Origin: Rhizobium sp. R711
GTDB lineage: Bacteria; Pseudomonadota; Alphaproteobacteria; Rhizobiales; Rhizobiaceae
Length of the DNA stretch: 64,000 nucleotides
Direction: 5' to 3'
Assembly (NCBI RefSeq): GCF_002211365.1
Contig: NZ_LOKZ01000001.1
Location: forward strand, 868,001-932,000
Shown here: positions 27,814 to 36,882 of the stretch, piece by piece
Layout: each line of letters begins with the position of its first letter
How positions within the stretch are numbered: position 1 is the first letter of the stretch
Translations under genes and position numbers: made by a program
The notes under the pieces: generated by a model
Told to the model about the DNA's origin: nothing
Database searches by the model: none
Seen by the model: only the letters and a program-made list of their open reading frames with translations

Positions 27814-28529
27814 CATCGCCGGATCAGAGCAAGGGAGGCCGCTCCCGCGACGAGGTACTCGCCGGTGAGTATGTTCTTGGTGTTCTTTCCTTCAAGGATA
27901 GGCGGGTGGTGGAAGAGCGTATGCGCCGCGACCGGCAGTTCGCAGCTATTGTCAGCCGCTGGGAGACTAATCTCTCCGCTTTCAACGACGACTACGATGT
28001 CGTCAGCCCCGGTCAGGAAACGTTCAAGCAGATCGAAGCGCGGCTGTTCGGTACGTCGGAAGCTGCCCCAACGCCGGCACGTGGTCTGTGGGCTTCCATC
28101 GTCTTCTGGCGCTGTCTTGCGCTCGTCTCATTGCTGATTACAGCAGGTGCACTGACGATTGCTACCGTTGCTGTCACTCCACCTCAGACCTCCGCGCCGC
28201 TCGTGGCCGAGCTGACCGCTTCCAACAGCCAGGTCAACCTGCTGGCCTCCTATGAGCGGCAGAGCGGAAAACTGAGGATCGTGCCCATCGCCACTGGCAA
28301 ACCTGAAGAAAAGTCACTGGAACTCTGGCTTGTTCCGGCAAGCGGTGCGCCAAGATCGCTTGGTGTGTTCCCCACGGGTCAGGCGGGCGAATTGGTCATA
28401 CCTGTCGATATGCGCGGCAATATAGACGAGGGCGCGGCCCTTGCCGTCAGCCTCGAACCCTTCGGCGGTTCGCCGACCGGGCAGGTCACCGGGCCGATCG
28501 TGGCAAGCGGCACGGCGCACCGTCGCTGA
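27810..28529 (+). CDS. RskA-like membrane anti-sigma factor
   Basis: A 239-residue protein. The N-terminal cytoplasmic helical domain (about 1-90; LAGEYVLGVLSFKDRRVVEERM) has no HxxxCxxC zinc motif, then comes one transmembrane segment (about 95-122) and an extracytoplasmic RskA C-terminal domain with SLELWLVPASGAPRSLGVF. It should sequester the upstream ECF factor at the membrane and release it after regulated proteolysis. The start overlaps the sigma stop by four bases. The inducing signal cannot be read from the sequence. Confidence 0.85.
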   Translation: MTSPDQSKGGRSRDEVLAGEYVLGVLSFKDRRVVEERMRRDRQFAAIVSRWETNLSAFNDDYDVVSPGQETFKQIEARLFGTSEAAPTPARGLWASIVFWRCLALVSLLITAGALTIATVAVTPPQTSAPLVAELTASNSQVNLLASYERQSGKLRIVPIATGKPEEKSLELWLVPASGAPRSLGVFPTGQAGELVIPVDMRGNIDEGAALAVSLEPFGGSPTGQVTGPIVASGTAHRR

Positions 28530-28654
28530 CCTTTTTTCAGCAAGCTTGCGCTCTCGCTGAAACTCTCCCCACAAGCCTCCCGTAGATCCTCATGTCCGCA
28601 AGGGAATGTTGGCATTCAGCCGGTCTTTTGCGCGGACGCTAGAGGAGAACCATC

Positions 28655-29212
28655 ATGATGAAGTATGCACTGCGCCTGACTGCGCTTGCCGCTGCCGTTT
28701 CCGCATTTGCGTTTACCGCGCAGGCCAAGAACCCGATGGTTGGCGGAGCTGCCATGTATCCGACCAAGGATATCGTGCAGAATGCGATGAACTCCAAGGA
28801 TCACACGACACTGGTTGCTGCCGTCAAGGCTGCTGGCCTGGTATCGACGCTGGAAGGCAGGGGGCCCTTCACGGTCTTTGCCCCGACCAATGAGGCCTTC
28901 GCGGAATTGCCCGCCGGCACGGTCGATACGCTGCTGAAGCCGGAGAACAAGGCCCAGCTGACAAAGGTCCTGACCTGCCACGTCGTTGCCGCTGACGCGA
29001 TGGCCAAGACCGTCGCCAAGATGATCAAGGCCGATGGCGGCGAACACGACATCAAGACGGTCGGCGGCTGCGTGCTGAAGGCCAAGGAAAGCATGGGCAA
29101 GATCACCCTCACCGATGAAAACGGCGACGTCGCCCATGTGACCATCGCTGACGTGAAACAGTCCAACGGCGTCATCCACGTCGTTGACAGGGTTCTGCTG
29201 CCGAAGATGTAA
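28655..29212 (+). CDS. Secreted fasciclin (FAS1) domain protein
   Basis: A 185-residue protein with a 24-residue signal peptide ending AQA, then a single FAS1 domain: TLVAAVKAAGLVSTLEGRGPFTVFAPTNEAF (H1 region) to the closing GVIHVVDRVLLP (H2 motif). FAS1 proteins mediate adhesion or matrix binding. It lies 125 bases after the anti-sigma gene on the same strand, with AGGAG before its ATG, so it is the probable main target of the sigma factor. One terminator-like hairpin follows. Confidence 0.88.
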   Translation: MMKYALRLTALAAAVSAFAFTAQAKNPMVGGAAMYPTKDIVQNAMNSKDHTTLVAAVKAAGLVSTLEGRGPFTVFAPTNEAFAELPAGTVDTLLKPENKAQLTKVLTCHVVAADAMAKTVAKMIKADGGEHDIKTVGGCVLKAKESMGKITLTDENGDVAHVTIADVKQSNGVIHVVDRVLLPKM

Positions 29213-29232
29213 AGAAGTTCAGGCAGTCCGTG

Positions 29233-29254
29233 GGCGCCCTATTCCCGGGGCGCC
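29233..29254 (+). terminator. Terminator-like hairpin after the fasciclin gene
   Basis: GGCGCCC at 29233-29239 pairs perfectly with GGGCGCC at 29248-29254 around an eight-base loop, followed by TCATTTATTT. It sits between convergent stops (29212 and 29259). Confidence 0.5.
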
Positions 29255-29258
29255 TCAT

Positions 29259-29918
29259 TTATTTCCAGTTGGCGACGCCGACCGTCTGCGCGATGGCCTC
29301 GCGCAAGTCATCGAGGCCTTCGCTCTTTTCCGATGACGTGGCAATGATCCCGGGGTAAGCGGCCGGTCGCTTCTTGATCTTTTCCGTCGTCTCCGCGAGC
29401 AGCTTGGTCACGGCCGGCGGCTTGATTTTGTCCGTCTTTGTCAGAACGATCTGGTAGGAGACGGCCGCCTTGTCGAGCAGATCCAGGACCTCGTCATCGT
29501 TCTTCTTCACCCCGTGACGGCTGTCGATCAGCACGTAGACGCGCTTCAGCGTCGCGCGCCCACGCAGGTAATCGAAGACGAGTTTCGTCCAGGCATCGAC
29601 CTGATCCTTCGGCGCCTGTGCGTAACCGTAGCCTGGCATATCGACCAGCGCCATTGGTGGCAGGTCGCCAGCTTCACCTGAATAGCCCTCCGGCACGAAG
29701 TAATTGAGCTCCTGGGTGCGTCCCGGCGTATTGGAGGTGCGTGCCAGCCCCTTGTGACTGACGAGCGCGTTGATCAGCGAAGACTTGCCGACATTCGAGC
29801 GACCGGCAAAGGCCACTTCCAGCGGTCCTTCCGGCGGCAGGAATTTCAGGGATGGAACGCCGCGGATAAAAGTCCAGGGGCGCCCGAAGAGCGGCTTGTC
29901 GTTCTTGTTGTCGGTCAT
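29259..29918 (-). CDS. engB: Ribosome biogenesis GTPase EngB (YihA/YsxC)
   Basis: A 219-residue GTPase needed for large-subunit assembly. G1 is [10 protein letters not shown]3 lies in [13 protein letters not shown]4 is TKTD and G5 is TSSEKSEG. The long N-terminus before G1 is normal for the family. It is downstream of yidC on the same strand, but a hairpin terminator stands between them, so it may need readthrough or its own promoter. Confidence 0.95.
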   Translation of the reverse strand: MTDNKNDKPLFGRPWTFIRGVPSLKFLPPEGPLEVAFAGRSNVGKSSLINALVSHKGLARTSNTPGRTQELNYFVPEGYSGEAGDLPPMALVDMPGYGYAQAPKDQVDAWTKLVFDYLRGRATLKRVYVLIDSRHGVKKNDDEVLDLLDKAAVSYQIVLTKTDKIKPPAVTKLLAETTEKIKKRPAAYPGIIATSSEKSEGLDDLREAIAQTVGVANWK

Positions 29919-30026
29919 TCGGCCTTTTCCAGTCCAAGTCCAGTGTGCCTATGGCATTCAGGTTTCGGGCGATTTTGTCAACCGCCAGGCCGACAGTCGC
30001 CCAGATAGGGGGGCGATGCCGGCACA

Positions 30027-30053
30027 AATGAAAAGCCCCGCCGAAGCGGGGCT
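30027..30053 (-). terminator. Terminator after yidC (minus strand)
   Basis: On the minus strand, right after the yidC stop, AGCCCCGC-TTCG-GCGGGGCT is followed by a short T-run. The UUCG tetraloop makes the RNA hairpin very stable. It separates yidC from engB. Confidence 0.8.
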
Positions 30054-30057
30054 ATCA

Positions 30058-31857
30058 TCACTTTTCTGTTGGAGCCGGCCTTCGTTTGAAGAACCCCTTC
30101 AGATTGTCGAAGAGCTCGATCTTCACGCCGTGGCGCTTCATGATCACCGACTGCTGGATGACCGAGAGCGTGTTGTTCCAGGCCCAGTAGATGACCAGAC
30201 CGGCCGGGAAGCTCGCCAGCATGAAGGTGAAGACCAGCGGCATCCAGTTGAAGATCATTGCCTGCGTCGGATCCGGCGGCGTCGGGTTCATGCGCATCTG
30301 CAGGAACATCGTCACACCCATGATCAGCGGCCAGACACCGAGATGCAGGAAGGTCGGAGCCGCAAACGGCAGGAGTCCGAAGAGGTTGATGAACGAGGTC
30401 GGATCGGGCGCCGAAAGGTCCTGGATCCAGCCGAAGAACGGCGCGTGACGCATCTCGATGGTGATGTAGATCACCTTGTAGAGCGAGAAGAAGATCGGGA
30501 TCTGCAACGCGATCGGCCAGCAACCGGCGATCGGATTGATCTTCTCTTCCTTGTAGAGCTGCATGGTCGCCTGCTGCAGCGCCATACGGTCGTCGCCGAA
30601 CTTCGCCTTCAACTCCTCCATCTGCGGCTGCACGCGCTTCATGTTAGCCATTGAAGCGTACTGCTTGCTGGCGAGCGGGAAGAACAGCGCCTTGACGATG
30701 ATGGTGGTCAGCAGGATCGCCACGCCGAAGTTGCCGAAATAATGGAAGAAGAAGTCCATCAGTCGGAACATCGGCTTCGTCAGGAAGTAGAACCAGCCCC
30801 AGTCGATCAGGCGATCGAAGCGCGGGATCTGATAGGTGTCTTTGTAGCTGTCGATGACAGGAACGACCTTGGCGCCGGCAAAGATCAGGTTCTTGAGCTC
30901 AGTCGATTGGCCGGGCGCGACAGTGACGGCATTCTGCTTGTAGTCTGCCTGGAAGCGCGGCTGTCCGTCCGTGAAGTGGCTGAAGCGGGCGTCGAAGGCG
31001 GTCTGCTGCGGGGGGATGAGCGTCGCTGCCCAATACTTATCGGTGATACCGAGCCAGCCGCCAGTTGCGTTCGCCAGATTGACGGCTTCCTTCTCCACGG
31101 CGGTGTACTTGCTTTCGACAAGCCCATTGTCGCCAACAACGCCAATGAAGCCTTCATGCAGCACATAGGTAGAGGCGACAGCCGGCTTGTTGTAGCGCGT
31201 GATGCGGCCGTAGCCCGAAAGCGCGACTGGAGCCTGACCGGCATTGGTGATCTTGTCCGTGACGGTGAACATGTAGTTTTCGTCAACAGAAATGGTGCGC
31301 GCGAAAGTGACGCCCTTGTCATTGGTATAGGTCAGCGTGACCGGGGTCTTTTCGGTCAGCTTGGCATCAGCGGGCGCCGTCCACAGTGTCGAGGGGCCTG
31401 GCACGCTGCCGGTGGCATCGCCGCCAATATAGCCCAGTTCGGCAAAATACCCGTCCTTCGTTTCGGAGGGGCTGAGCAGGGTGATGATTGGGCTGTTTTG
31501 GTCGACTGTCTCGTGGTAGCGCTTGAGCCGGAGGTCGTCCAGGCGGGCGCCGACAAGGTTGATCGAGCCGGAAAGTGCCTGCGTATCGATCGTGACGCGC
31601 GGGTTCTTCGCGAGCGCATCTGCAATCGATGCCACCGCCGGAACCTGGCCGGTGGGAGCCGCACCGTTCGGCTGCGCCATACCCGCGCCGCCGGCCGCCG
31701 GCGTCTGCACCTGTTCGGTCTTTTGCTGGGCCTTCTGAGCCAGTTCGGCCTTCCGCTGCGCTTCGATGCGCGGGTTCATATAGAGAAATTGCCAGCCGAG
31801 AACGATCAGCACCGAGAGAGCGATCGCAATGAAGTAATTGCGGTTGTTTTGCATCAT
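30058..31857 (-). CDS. yidC: Membrane protein insertase YidC
   Basis: A 599-residue Oxa1/YidC insertase. The N-terminal signal-anchor is at about 8-25, a large periplasmic domain runs to about 360, and the conserved five-helix core follows, including [21 protein letters not shown] and the cytoplasmic basic tail. It inserts and folds inner-membrane proteins with or without SecYEG. Its ATG overlaps the rnpA stop (ATGA), matching the universal rpmH-rnpA-yidC order, although the intervening small membrane-factor gene of E. coli is absent. Confidence 0.96.
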   Translation of the reverse strand: MMQNNRNYFIAIALSVLIVLGWQFLYMNPRIEAQRKAELAQKAQQKTEQVQTPAAGGAGMAQPNGAAPTGQVPAVASIADALAKNPRVTIDTQALSGSINLVGARLDDLRLKRYHETVDQNSPIITLLSPSETKDGYFAELGYIGGDATGSVPGPSTLWTAPADAKLTEKTPVTLTYTNDKGVTFARTISVDENYMFTVTDKITNAGQAPVALSGYGRITRYNKPAVASTYVLHEGFIGVVGDNGLVESKYTAVEKEAVNLANATGGWLGITDKYWAATLIPPQQTAFDARFSHFTDGQPRFQADYKQNAVTVAPGQSTELKNLIFAGAKVVPVIDSYKDTYQIPRFDRLIDWGWFYFLTKPMFRLMDFFFHYFGNFGVAILLTTIIVKALFFPLASKQYASMANMKRVQPQMEELKAKFGDDRMALQQATMQLYKEEKINPIAGCWPIALQIPIFFSLYKVIYITIEMRHAPFFGWIQDLSAPDPTSFINLFGLLPFAAPTFLHLGVWPLIMGVTMFLQMRMNPTPPDPTQAMIFNWMPLVFTFMLASFPAGLVIYWAWNNTLSVIQQSVIMKRHGVKIELFDNLKGFFKRRPAPTEK

Positions 31858-32255
31858 ACGTTCCTGGGGCGGCCGTCTCCGGACCGCTTGTGTTTCGGCT
31901 TGGTTTCGACGCGAGTTTTGAGCTCTGCGGCTAATTCTTTGAAGGATGCTTTCAGCACGTCCCTTCGCGCGACAACCACATAGTCGTGTCCGGGCTGCAT
32001 TGCAAATCCTGCATGAAGTCGCACCGCCTCTTTCAGGCGCCGCCGCATGCGGTTTCGCTCAACTGCGTTGCCGTGTTTTTTGGTGACGGTGAAGCCGACG
32101 CGGGCTTCGGTTTCGGGTTCCTTCCGGTCGAGCACTTCGAGCAGGAAGAAACCGCCCTTGCGTTTTTCGCCTTGGCGGACAGCAAGAAACTGCGGGCGGC
32201 TTTTCAGCCGCCCGGCAGTCATTTTCTTTTTATTGGTCGTCAATTCGCCCGCCAT
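31854..32255 (-). CDS. rnpA: Ribonuclease P protein component
   Basis: A 133-residue basic protein with the RNase P motif in [20 protein letters not shown]. It helps the RNA subunit (rnpB, not in the window) process tRNA 5' ends. Two starts are possible: ATG 32255, 22 bases after rpmH, or ATG 32222, which gives the more conserved N-terminus beginning [12 protein letters not shown]. The C-terminal tail [15 protein letters not shown] is lineage-specific. Confidence 0.92.
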   Translation of the reverse strand: MAGELTTNKKKMTAGRLKSRPQFLAVRQGEKRKGGFFLLEVLDRKEPETEARVGFTVTKKHGNAVERNRMRRRLKEAVRLHAGFAMQPGHDYVVVARRDVLKASFKELAAELKTRVETKPKHKRSGDGRPRNV

Positions 32256-32277
32256 CTCTTATCGGGCAATTCCGGCC

Positions 32278-32412
32278 TTAGGCCGAAAGACGCTTGCGAC
32301 CGCGTGCGCGGCGAGCAACGATAACCTTACGACCGCCCTTAGTGGCCATACGTGCACGGAAACCGTGGCGGCGCTTGCGAACAAGCTTGGATGGTTGGTA
32401 CGTACGCTTCAT
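32278..32412 (-). CDS. rpmH: 50S ribosomal protein L34
   Basis: A 44-residue protein read directly from the minus strand: start [18 protein letters not shown], end GRKRLSA. This is a complete match to the L34 pattern ([21 protein letters not shown]). It is the first gene of the rpmH-rnpA-yidC operon; rnpA begins 22 bases further on. Confidence 0.97.
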   Translation of the reverse strand: MKRTYQPSKLVRKRRHGFRARMATKGGRKVIVARRARGRKRLSA

Positions 32413-32856
32413 TTATTTAAACACCGCGGAGTGCGGCCCTTCTTGAATTTGCATATTGCAAGGAGCGTTGTTTTTCGAACGGGCGAGGCTAACGAGAGCC
32501 TTATATGACCGGACGTGCGGCGGCTTATACGGATGAAGGCTGCCAAAGTCAATTATCGCCCGGAATTTCCGCGTCTCAGGCTGCGGTACAGGATTTAGCG
32601 AAGCGCATTAAGGTTTGTGACGATGTGTTAACCGCTGCGTCTGCGTAATATTTTTCTTCAATCGCAACTGTCGCGCGCATTCTTGCGATAATCTAACGCT
32701 TTCGGCGCAAAAAAAGAAACGGTGGCGACTAAGTACAGGTAATTTTTCGTAGTGGCGCGGGCGAGCATCCGAAAGCGAACGTTAATTTATTTCAGCCAAA
32801 TTTAGCTATCGGCCGGAATGCTTTCCCGGCTTGTGATTAGTCTTGGGAGGCTTTCT
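32413..32856. other. 444-base intergenic region between rpmH and a chemoreceptor
   Basis: This holds the divergent promoters of the rpmH operon (minus) and the chemoreceptor (plus). A palindrome TTGCA-TAT-TGCAA lies at 32449-32461 within the rpmH leader. I see no ORF with family character and no clear RNA gene. Composition is more AT-rich around 32640-32810. Confidence 0.5.
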
Positions 32857-34857
32857 TTGAAAATTCGAGGTAAGATCAATCTGCTTGTCTCCGCCATGTG
32901 CGGCGTTGCACTGCTGATCGGGGCAACGGCAATTTGGGCCGTGCGTCAATATGATGAGAACCTGTCGGCGTACGCAGATGCGTCCGATCGCGCCTATGCC
33001 GGCGAACGCCTTAACCGTTTTGTGACGGCCACGGTAATGGAGGCACGCGGAATCTACGGTGCGCCGTCGACGAAGGAAGCTGCCACCTTCGCAAAGGGGC
33101 TGCTGGCCGACCTCGACCAGATCGACAAGGTCATTGCGTCCTGGACCCCGCTCGTGCCCGAAAGCCAGAAGGACGCGTTTGCAAAGTTGGTTGAGCGCGC
33201 CAAGGAGTTTCGGACGTTCCGTGCCGAAACAGCGCGCCTCGGCACTGAAGTGAACCCACAGGCTGCGAACGAGCAGGGCAACAACGACGCTAACCGCGCC
33301 AACCGAAAGGCTTTCCAAGCGGAGATCGATGCGATCGTCGCCACCGACAAGGCGACGCTGGACGCCGTCAATGCGCAGGTCGAAAGCTCGCGCACCTTTG
33401 TTCTGTGGCTGGTGGTCGCGATCACCGGCATCGGCATCGTTGCTGGTGTCGGTATGGGCGTCTACATCGGCACCATTCAGCTCAGCCGCCCGATCAAGAA
33501 AGTGACGGACGCGATCAAGGCGGTCGCCGATGGCAACTTTGATGCTGATGTGCCGTTTGCTGGCCGTCAGGATGAAATCGGCGAGATGGCGGCCGCTGTC
33601 GCCGTCTTCAAGGAAAATGGTCTCGCCGTTCGCCGCATGAATGCGCAGGAAGCTGCCATGCGTGCGAAGAGCGACGATCTGCAGTCAAGCATGTCCGTCG
33701 TCGTTGCGTCTGCAGCTGCGGGCGATTTTAGCCGCCGCATCGAAAAGGACTACGGCGACGAAAGCCTCAATCAGTTTGCCAGCAACATCAACCATCTGCT
33801 GTCAAGCATCGATACCGGCGTCGGCGAAACGCGCCGCGTGATTGCAAGCCTGGCGGAAGGCGACCTGACGCAAACGATGCGCGGTACCTTCCAGGGCGCC
33901 TTCGCCGAGCTGCAGCAGAACGTCAACAGCACCTTCGCGACGCTGCAGACGACGATGCGCGAGGTCCGTGAAACCGCTGAAGGCTTCCACGGCAACACGA
34001 ACGAATTGCGCGCCGCCAGCGACGACCTCTCCAAGCGTACAGAGCAGCAGGCCGCAGCCCTCGAACAGACTTCAGCGGCGCTCGACGAGATCACCGCGGT
34101 GGTCAACAACTCGACCGAGCGTGCCCAGGAAGCCAGTGTCATGGTCTCCGAGGCCAAGGACGATGCCGGTAAGTCGGGTGTGGTTGTGCGTAACGCCGTC
34201 GACGCCATGGGCCGCATCGAGCAGGCTTCGCGCGAAATAAGCCAGATCATCAACGTCATCGACGAGATCGCCTTCCAGACGAACCTGCTTGCCCTCAACG
34301 CCGGCGTCGAGGCTGCCCGTGCCGGGGAGGCAGGCAAGGGCTTCGCCGTCGTCGCTCAGGAAGTCCGCGAACTGGCGCAGCGCTCGGCAACGGCCGCGAA
34401 GGATATCAAGGGCCTGATCACCAAGTCGGGCGATGAAGTGCAGGTCGGTGTGAAGCTGGTGCAGGCGACCGGTGAGGCGCTGGCCCAGATCGAACGCCGC
34501 GTCAACGCGATCAACGACCACATCCACTCGATCGCGACCGCCGCGAAGGAACAGTCGACGGGCCTCAAGGAAGTCAATACGGCCGTCAACCAGATGGACC
34601 AGGTAACGCAGCAGAACGCCGCCATGGTCGAGGAAACCTCGGCTGCGACGCACAAGCTCTCCGGCGAAGCCGACGGTCTCGTCCGTCTCATCTCGCGCTT
34701 CAAGGTCTCGAATGCGCCCCCTGCGGCCCCGGTCGCGGTTGCCCGCCATCAGGAGCATCGTCCGGTGGCCTCGCCAGCTCGTCGCGCCATGGGCACCGTC
34801 GCGCGGGCATTCAGCGGCAATACCGCCGTCGCCGAACAGAATTGGGAAGAGTTCTGA
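32857..34857 (+). CDS. Methyl-accepting chemotaxis protein
   Basis: A receptor of 666 residues from TTG 32857, which has GGGAGG exactly six bases upstream; an in-frame ATG at 32818 adds 13 residues but has no good ribosome-binding site. TM1 lies at about 8-28, a periplasmic four-helix-type sensor at about 30-180, TM2 at about 184-207, then HAMP, a second HAMP-like stretch and the signalling hairpin with tip [29 protein letters not shown]. It ends in NWEEF, the CheR/CheB tether. The ligand is unknown. A terminator follows. Confidence 0.92.
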   Translation: MKIRGKINLLVSAMCGVALLIGATAIWAVRQYDENLSAYADASDRAYAGERLNRFVTATVMEARGIYGAPSTKEAATFAKGLLADLDQIDKVIASWTPLVPESQKDAFAKLVERAKEFRTFRAETARLGTEVNPQAANEQGNNDANRANRKAFQAEIDAIVATDKATLDAVNAQVESSRTFVLWLVVAITGIGIVAGVGMGVYIGTIQLSRPIKKVTDAIKAVADGNFDADVPFAGRQDEIGEMAAAVAVFKENGLAVRRMNAQEAAMRAKSDDLQSSMSVVVASAAAGDFSRRIEKDYGDESLNQFASNINHLLSSIDTGVGETRRVIASLAEGDLTQTMRGTFQGAFAELQQNVNSTFATLQTTMREVRETAEGFHGNTNELRAASDDLSKRTEQQAAALEQTSAALDEITAVVNNSTERAQEASVMVSEAKDDAGKSGVVVRNAVDAMGRIEQASREISQIINVIDEIAFQTNLLALNAGVEAARAGEAGKGFAVVAQEVRELAQRSATAAKDIKGLITKSGDEVQVGVKLVQATGEALAQIERRVNAINDHIHSIATAAKEQSTGLKEVNTAVNQMDQVTQQNAAMVEETSAATHKLSGEADGLVRLISRFKVSNAPPAAPVAVARHQEHRPVASPARRAMGTVARAFSGNTAVAEQNWEEF

Positions 34858-34884
34858 TCACCTCGTCCTTCTCGATCGATTGAA

Positions 34885-34906
34885 AACGCCGCCACCGGGC
34901 GGCGTT
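34885..34906 (+). terminator. Rho-independent terminator after the chemoreceptor
   Basis: AACGCCGCC-ACCG-GGCGGCGTT, a perfect nine-base-pair stem 27 bases after the stop, followed by ACCTTTTGC. Confidence 0.75.
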
Positions 34907-35010
34907 ACCTTTTGCAGCAAACGGGATTGCTCTCAAAGATTTGAAAGCGGACCGTCATCGTCTAATATAGAAGGCGCAAAGGGCGCCCGGCGCCAAGCGG
35001 ACGAAAGACG

Positions 35011-36534
35011 ATGCAAGGCAACGAACAAGGCGACGATCTTCCTCCAGGCGGTGCTGCCGGGACCGAGACCGATAAGGCCGAACACTGCGCACCCGGCAAA
35101 TTCGGCGGGCTTTCCGGCAAGCTGCTATGGCTGACGGTTGTCTGCATCATGCTCGCCGAGGTGCTGATATTCTTTCCCTCGGTCGCCAGCATGCGTCTGC
35201 GGTGGCTGGATGAGAGGCTGAACGCCGCCGCCGCGGCCGCGATCGTTATCGATGGCCTGCAGCCGGTGGAGCTGCCGCGCGCACTGCAGAAGGAGACGCT
35301 GGAGGCGACGGGCACCAAGGCGATCGTGCTGCGCAAGGAGGGCACGTCTCGTCTCCTTGCCACGACCGACATGCCGACCTCCGTCGACAAACAATACGAT
35401 TTGACCGACGTGCCGGCTCTGACGGCGATCAGTGATGCGCTCGATACGCTGATTTTCGGCGGTGACCGCATGATTCGCGTCTATGGCCCGGTGGAGGACA
35501 CCAATACCGGCGTCGAAGTGGTCATGAAGGACAAGCATCTGCGCAATGCGATGCTTGGGTATTCACGCAACGTCTTCCTGCTGTCGATCCTGATCTCGTT
35601 GTTCACAGCGACGCTGGTGTTCTTCGCGATCGACCGCATTTTGATCCGGCCGATTCGCAAGCTGACCGGCAGCATGCAGCAATTCTCCTCGGATCCAGAA
35701 AATCCGCACAACGTCTTCGTTGGCGATGGTGGCCGCGATGAGCTCGCGGTTGCCGGCCGGCACCTGACCTCAATGCAGATGGAATTGCAAAAGACGCTGA
35801 AGCAGCAGAAGAACCTGGCCGCGCTCGGCCTCGCCGTCTCGAAGATCAATCACGACATGCGCAACATCCTCGCCTCGGCGCAGCTGATGTCGGACCGCCT
35901 CGTCGATGTCGACGATCCGATGGTGAAGGCCTTTGCGCCGAAGCTGCTGCGCACCATCGACCGCGCAGTCGGCTATACGACCGAGGTGTTGTCCTACGGG
36001 CAGGCAACCGAAGCAGCGCCGCGCCGCCGCCGCGTCCGGCTTTTCGACCTGACGCAGGACGTTAAGGACATGCTGGCGATCGATGCTCAGAGCGGCATCG
36101 AATTCATCGACCAGATGGCGCTGGAGCTCGAGGTCGATGCCGATAGCGAACAGCTGTTCCGGGTGATCCACAATCTCTGCCGCAACGCCGTGCAGGCGTT
36201 GAGCACTCCAGCCGGCGGGCGAGGATTGGATGGTAGCAAGCGAATCACGGTTTCCGCCCAGCGCGTCGGCAGTGTCGTCAGCATCATCGTCGATGACACC
36301 GGCCCCGGCATGCCGCAAAAGGCGCGGCAGAATCTCTTCGCAGCCTTCCGCGGCTCGGCGCGTTCCGGTGGCACGGGCCTGGGGCTGGTGATTGCCCGCG
36401 AGCTGGTGCTGGCCCACGGCGGCACGATCGCGCTAGTGGAAAAGCCATCCGTCGGGACACAGTTCCGCATCGAGATTCCGGATCGCCCGGTATCCCTGGA
36501 CGATTACCGCGGCCGCGCGCTTTACGAAAAGTGA
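35011..36534 (+). CDS. Membrane sensor histidine kinase
   Basis: A 507-residue kinase. TM1 lies at about 35-57, a periplasmic region runs to about 185, TM2 lies at about 186-207, and HAMP at about 208-260. The dimerisation box NHDMRN carries the phospho-acceptor His281. The ATPase domain has the N box NLCRNAVQAL, G1 DDTGPGMP and G2 GTGLGLVIARELV. No response regulator is adjacent, so it is an orphan or partners elsewhere. The signal is unknown. It lies just upstream of tRNA-Arg. Confidence 0.9.
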   Translation: MQGNEQGDDLPPGGAAGTETDKAEHCAPGKFGGLSGKLLWLTVVCIMLAEVLIFFPSVASMRLRWLDERLNAAAAAAIVIDGLQPVELPRALQKETLEATGTKAIVLRKEGTSRLLATTDMPTSVDKQYDLTDVPALTAISDALDTLIFGGDRMIRVYGPVEDTNTGVEVVMKDKHLRNAMLGYSRNVFLLSILISLFTATLVFFAIDRILIRPIRKLTGSMQQFSSDPENPHNVFVGDGGRDELAVAGRHLTSMQMELQKTLKQQKNLAALGLAVSKINHDMRNILASAQLMSDRLVDVDDPMVKAFAPKLLRTIDRAVGYTTEVLSYGQATEAAPRRRRVRLFDLTQDVKDMLAIDAQSGIEFIDQMALELEVDADSEQLFRVIHNLCRNAVQALSTPAGGRGLDGSKRITVSAQRVGSVVSIIVDDTGPGMPQKARQNLFAAFRGSARSGGTGLGLVIARELVLAHGGTIALVEKPSVGTQFRIEIPDRPVSLDDYRGRALYEK

Positions 36535-36657
36535 TGTGTTTCCGCGCATTTCAGATATGCGCTACCAAAGTCGCGATTTTTTCAGAAAGCCTATTGCAAT
36601 CCCTCAAAGGACCCTTTAGAGAACCGCCCACGCAAGCGGTTCGGCCGCTTCCGGCAC

Positions 36658-36734
36658 GCACCCGTAGCTCAGCTGGATAGAGCACCAGACTACGAATCTG
36701 GGGGTCAGGAGTTCGAATCTCTTCGGGTGCGCCA
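36658..36734 (+). tRNA. tRNA-Arg, anticodon ACG
   Basis: A 77-base cloverleaf. The acceptor stem GCACCCG (36658-36664) pairs with CGGGTGC (36724-36730), followed by discriminator G and an encoded CCA. The D-loop AGCTGGATAG, anticodon loop CTACGAA reading ACG, and T-arm GGAGTTCGAATCTC are all present. A T6 run follows at once and may end transcription. A36 of ACG is normally read as inosine after TadA editing. Confidence 0.96.
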
Positions 36735-36882
36735 TTTTTTCCGCGATAGAACTGACCACCGATATGCGATGGCCGAACTCAGCCATTCGATATCCTCTTC
36801 CTGCCTAAACTAGGAGCGGACCTTTAGACGGCTGGCAGTGAAAGCTGGCAGAGCTTGTGCGAGGGCTCTGCCAGGGAAGCGA

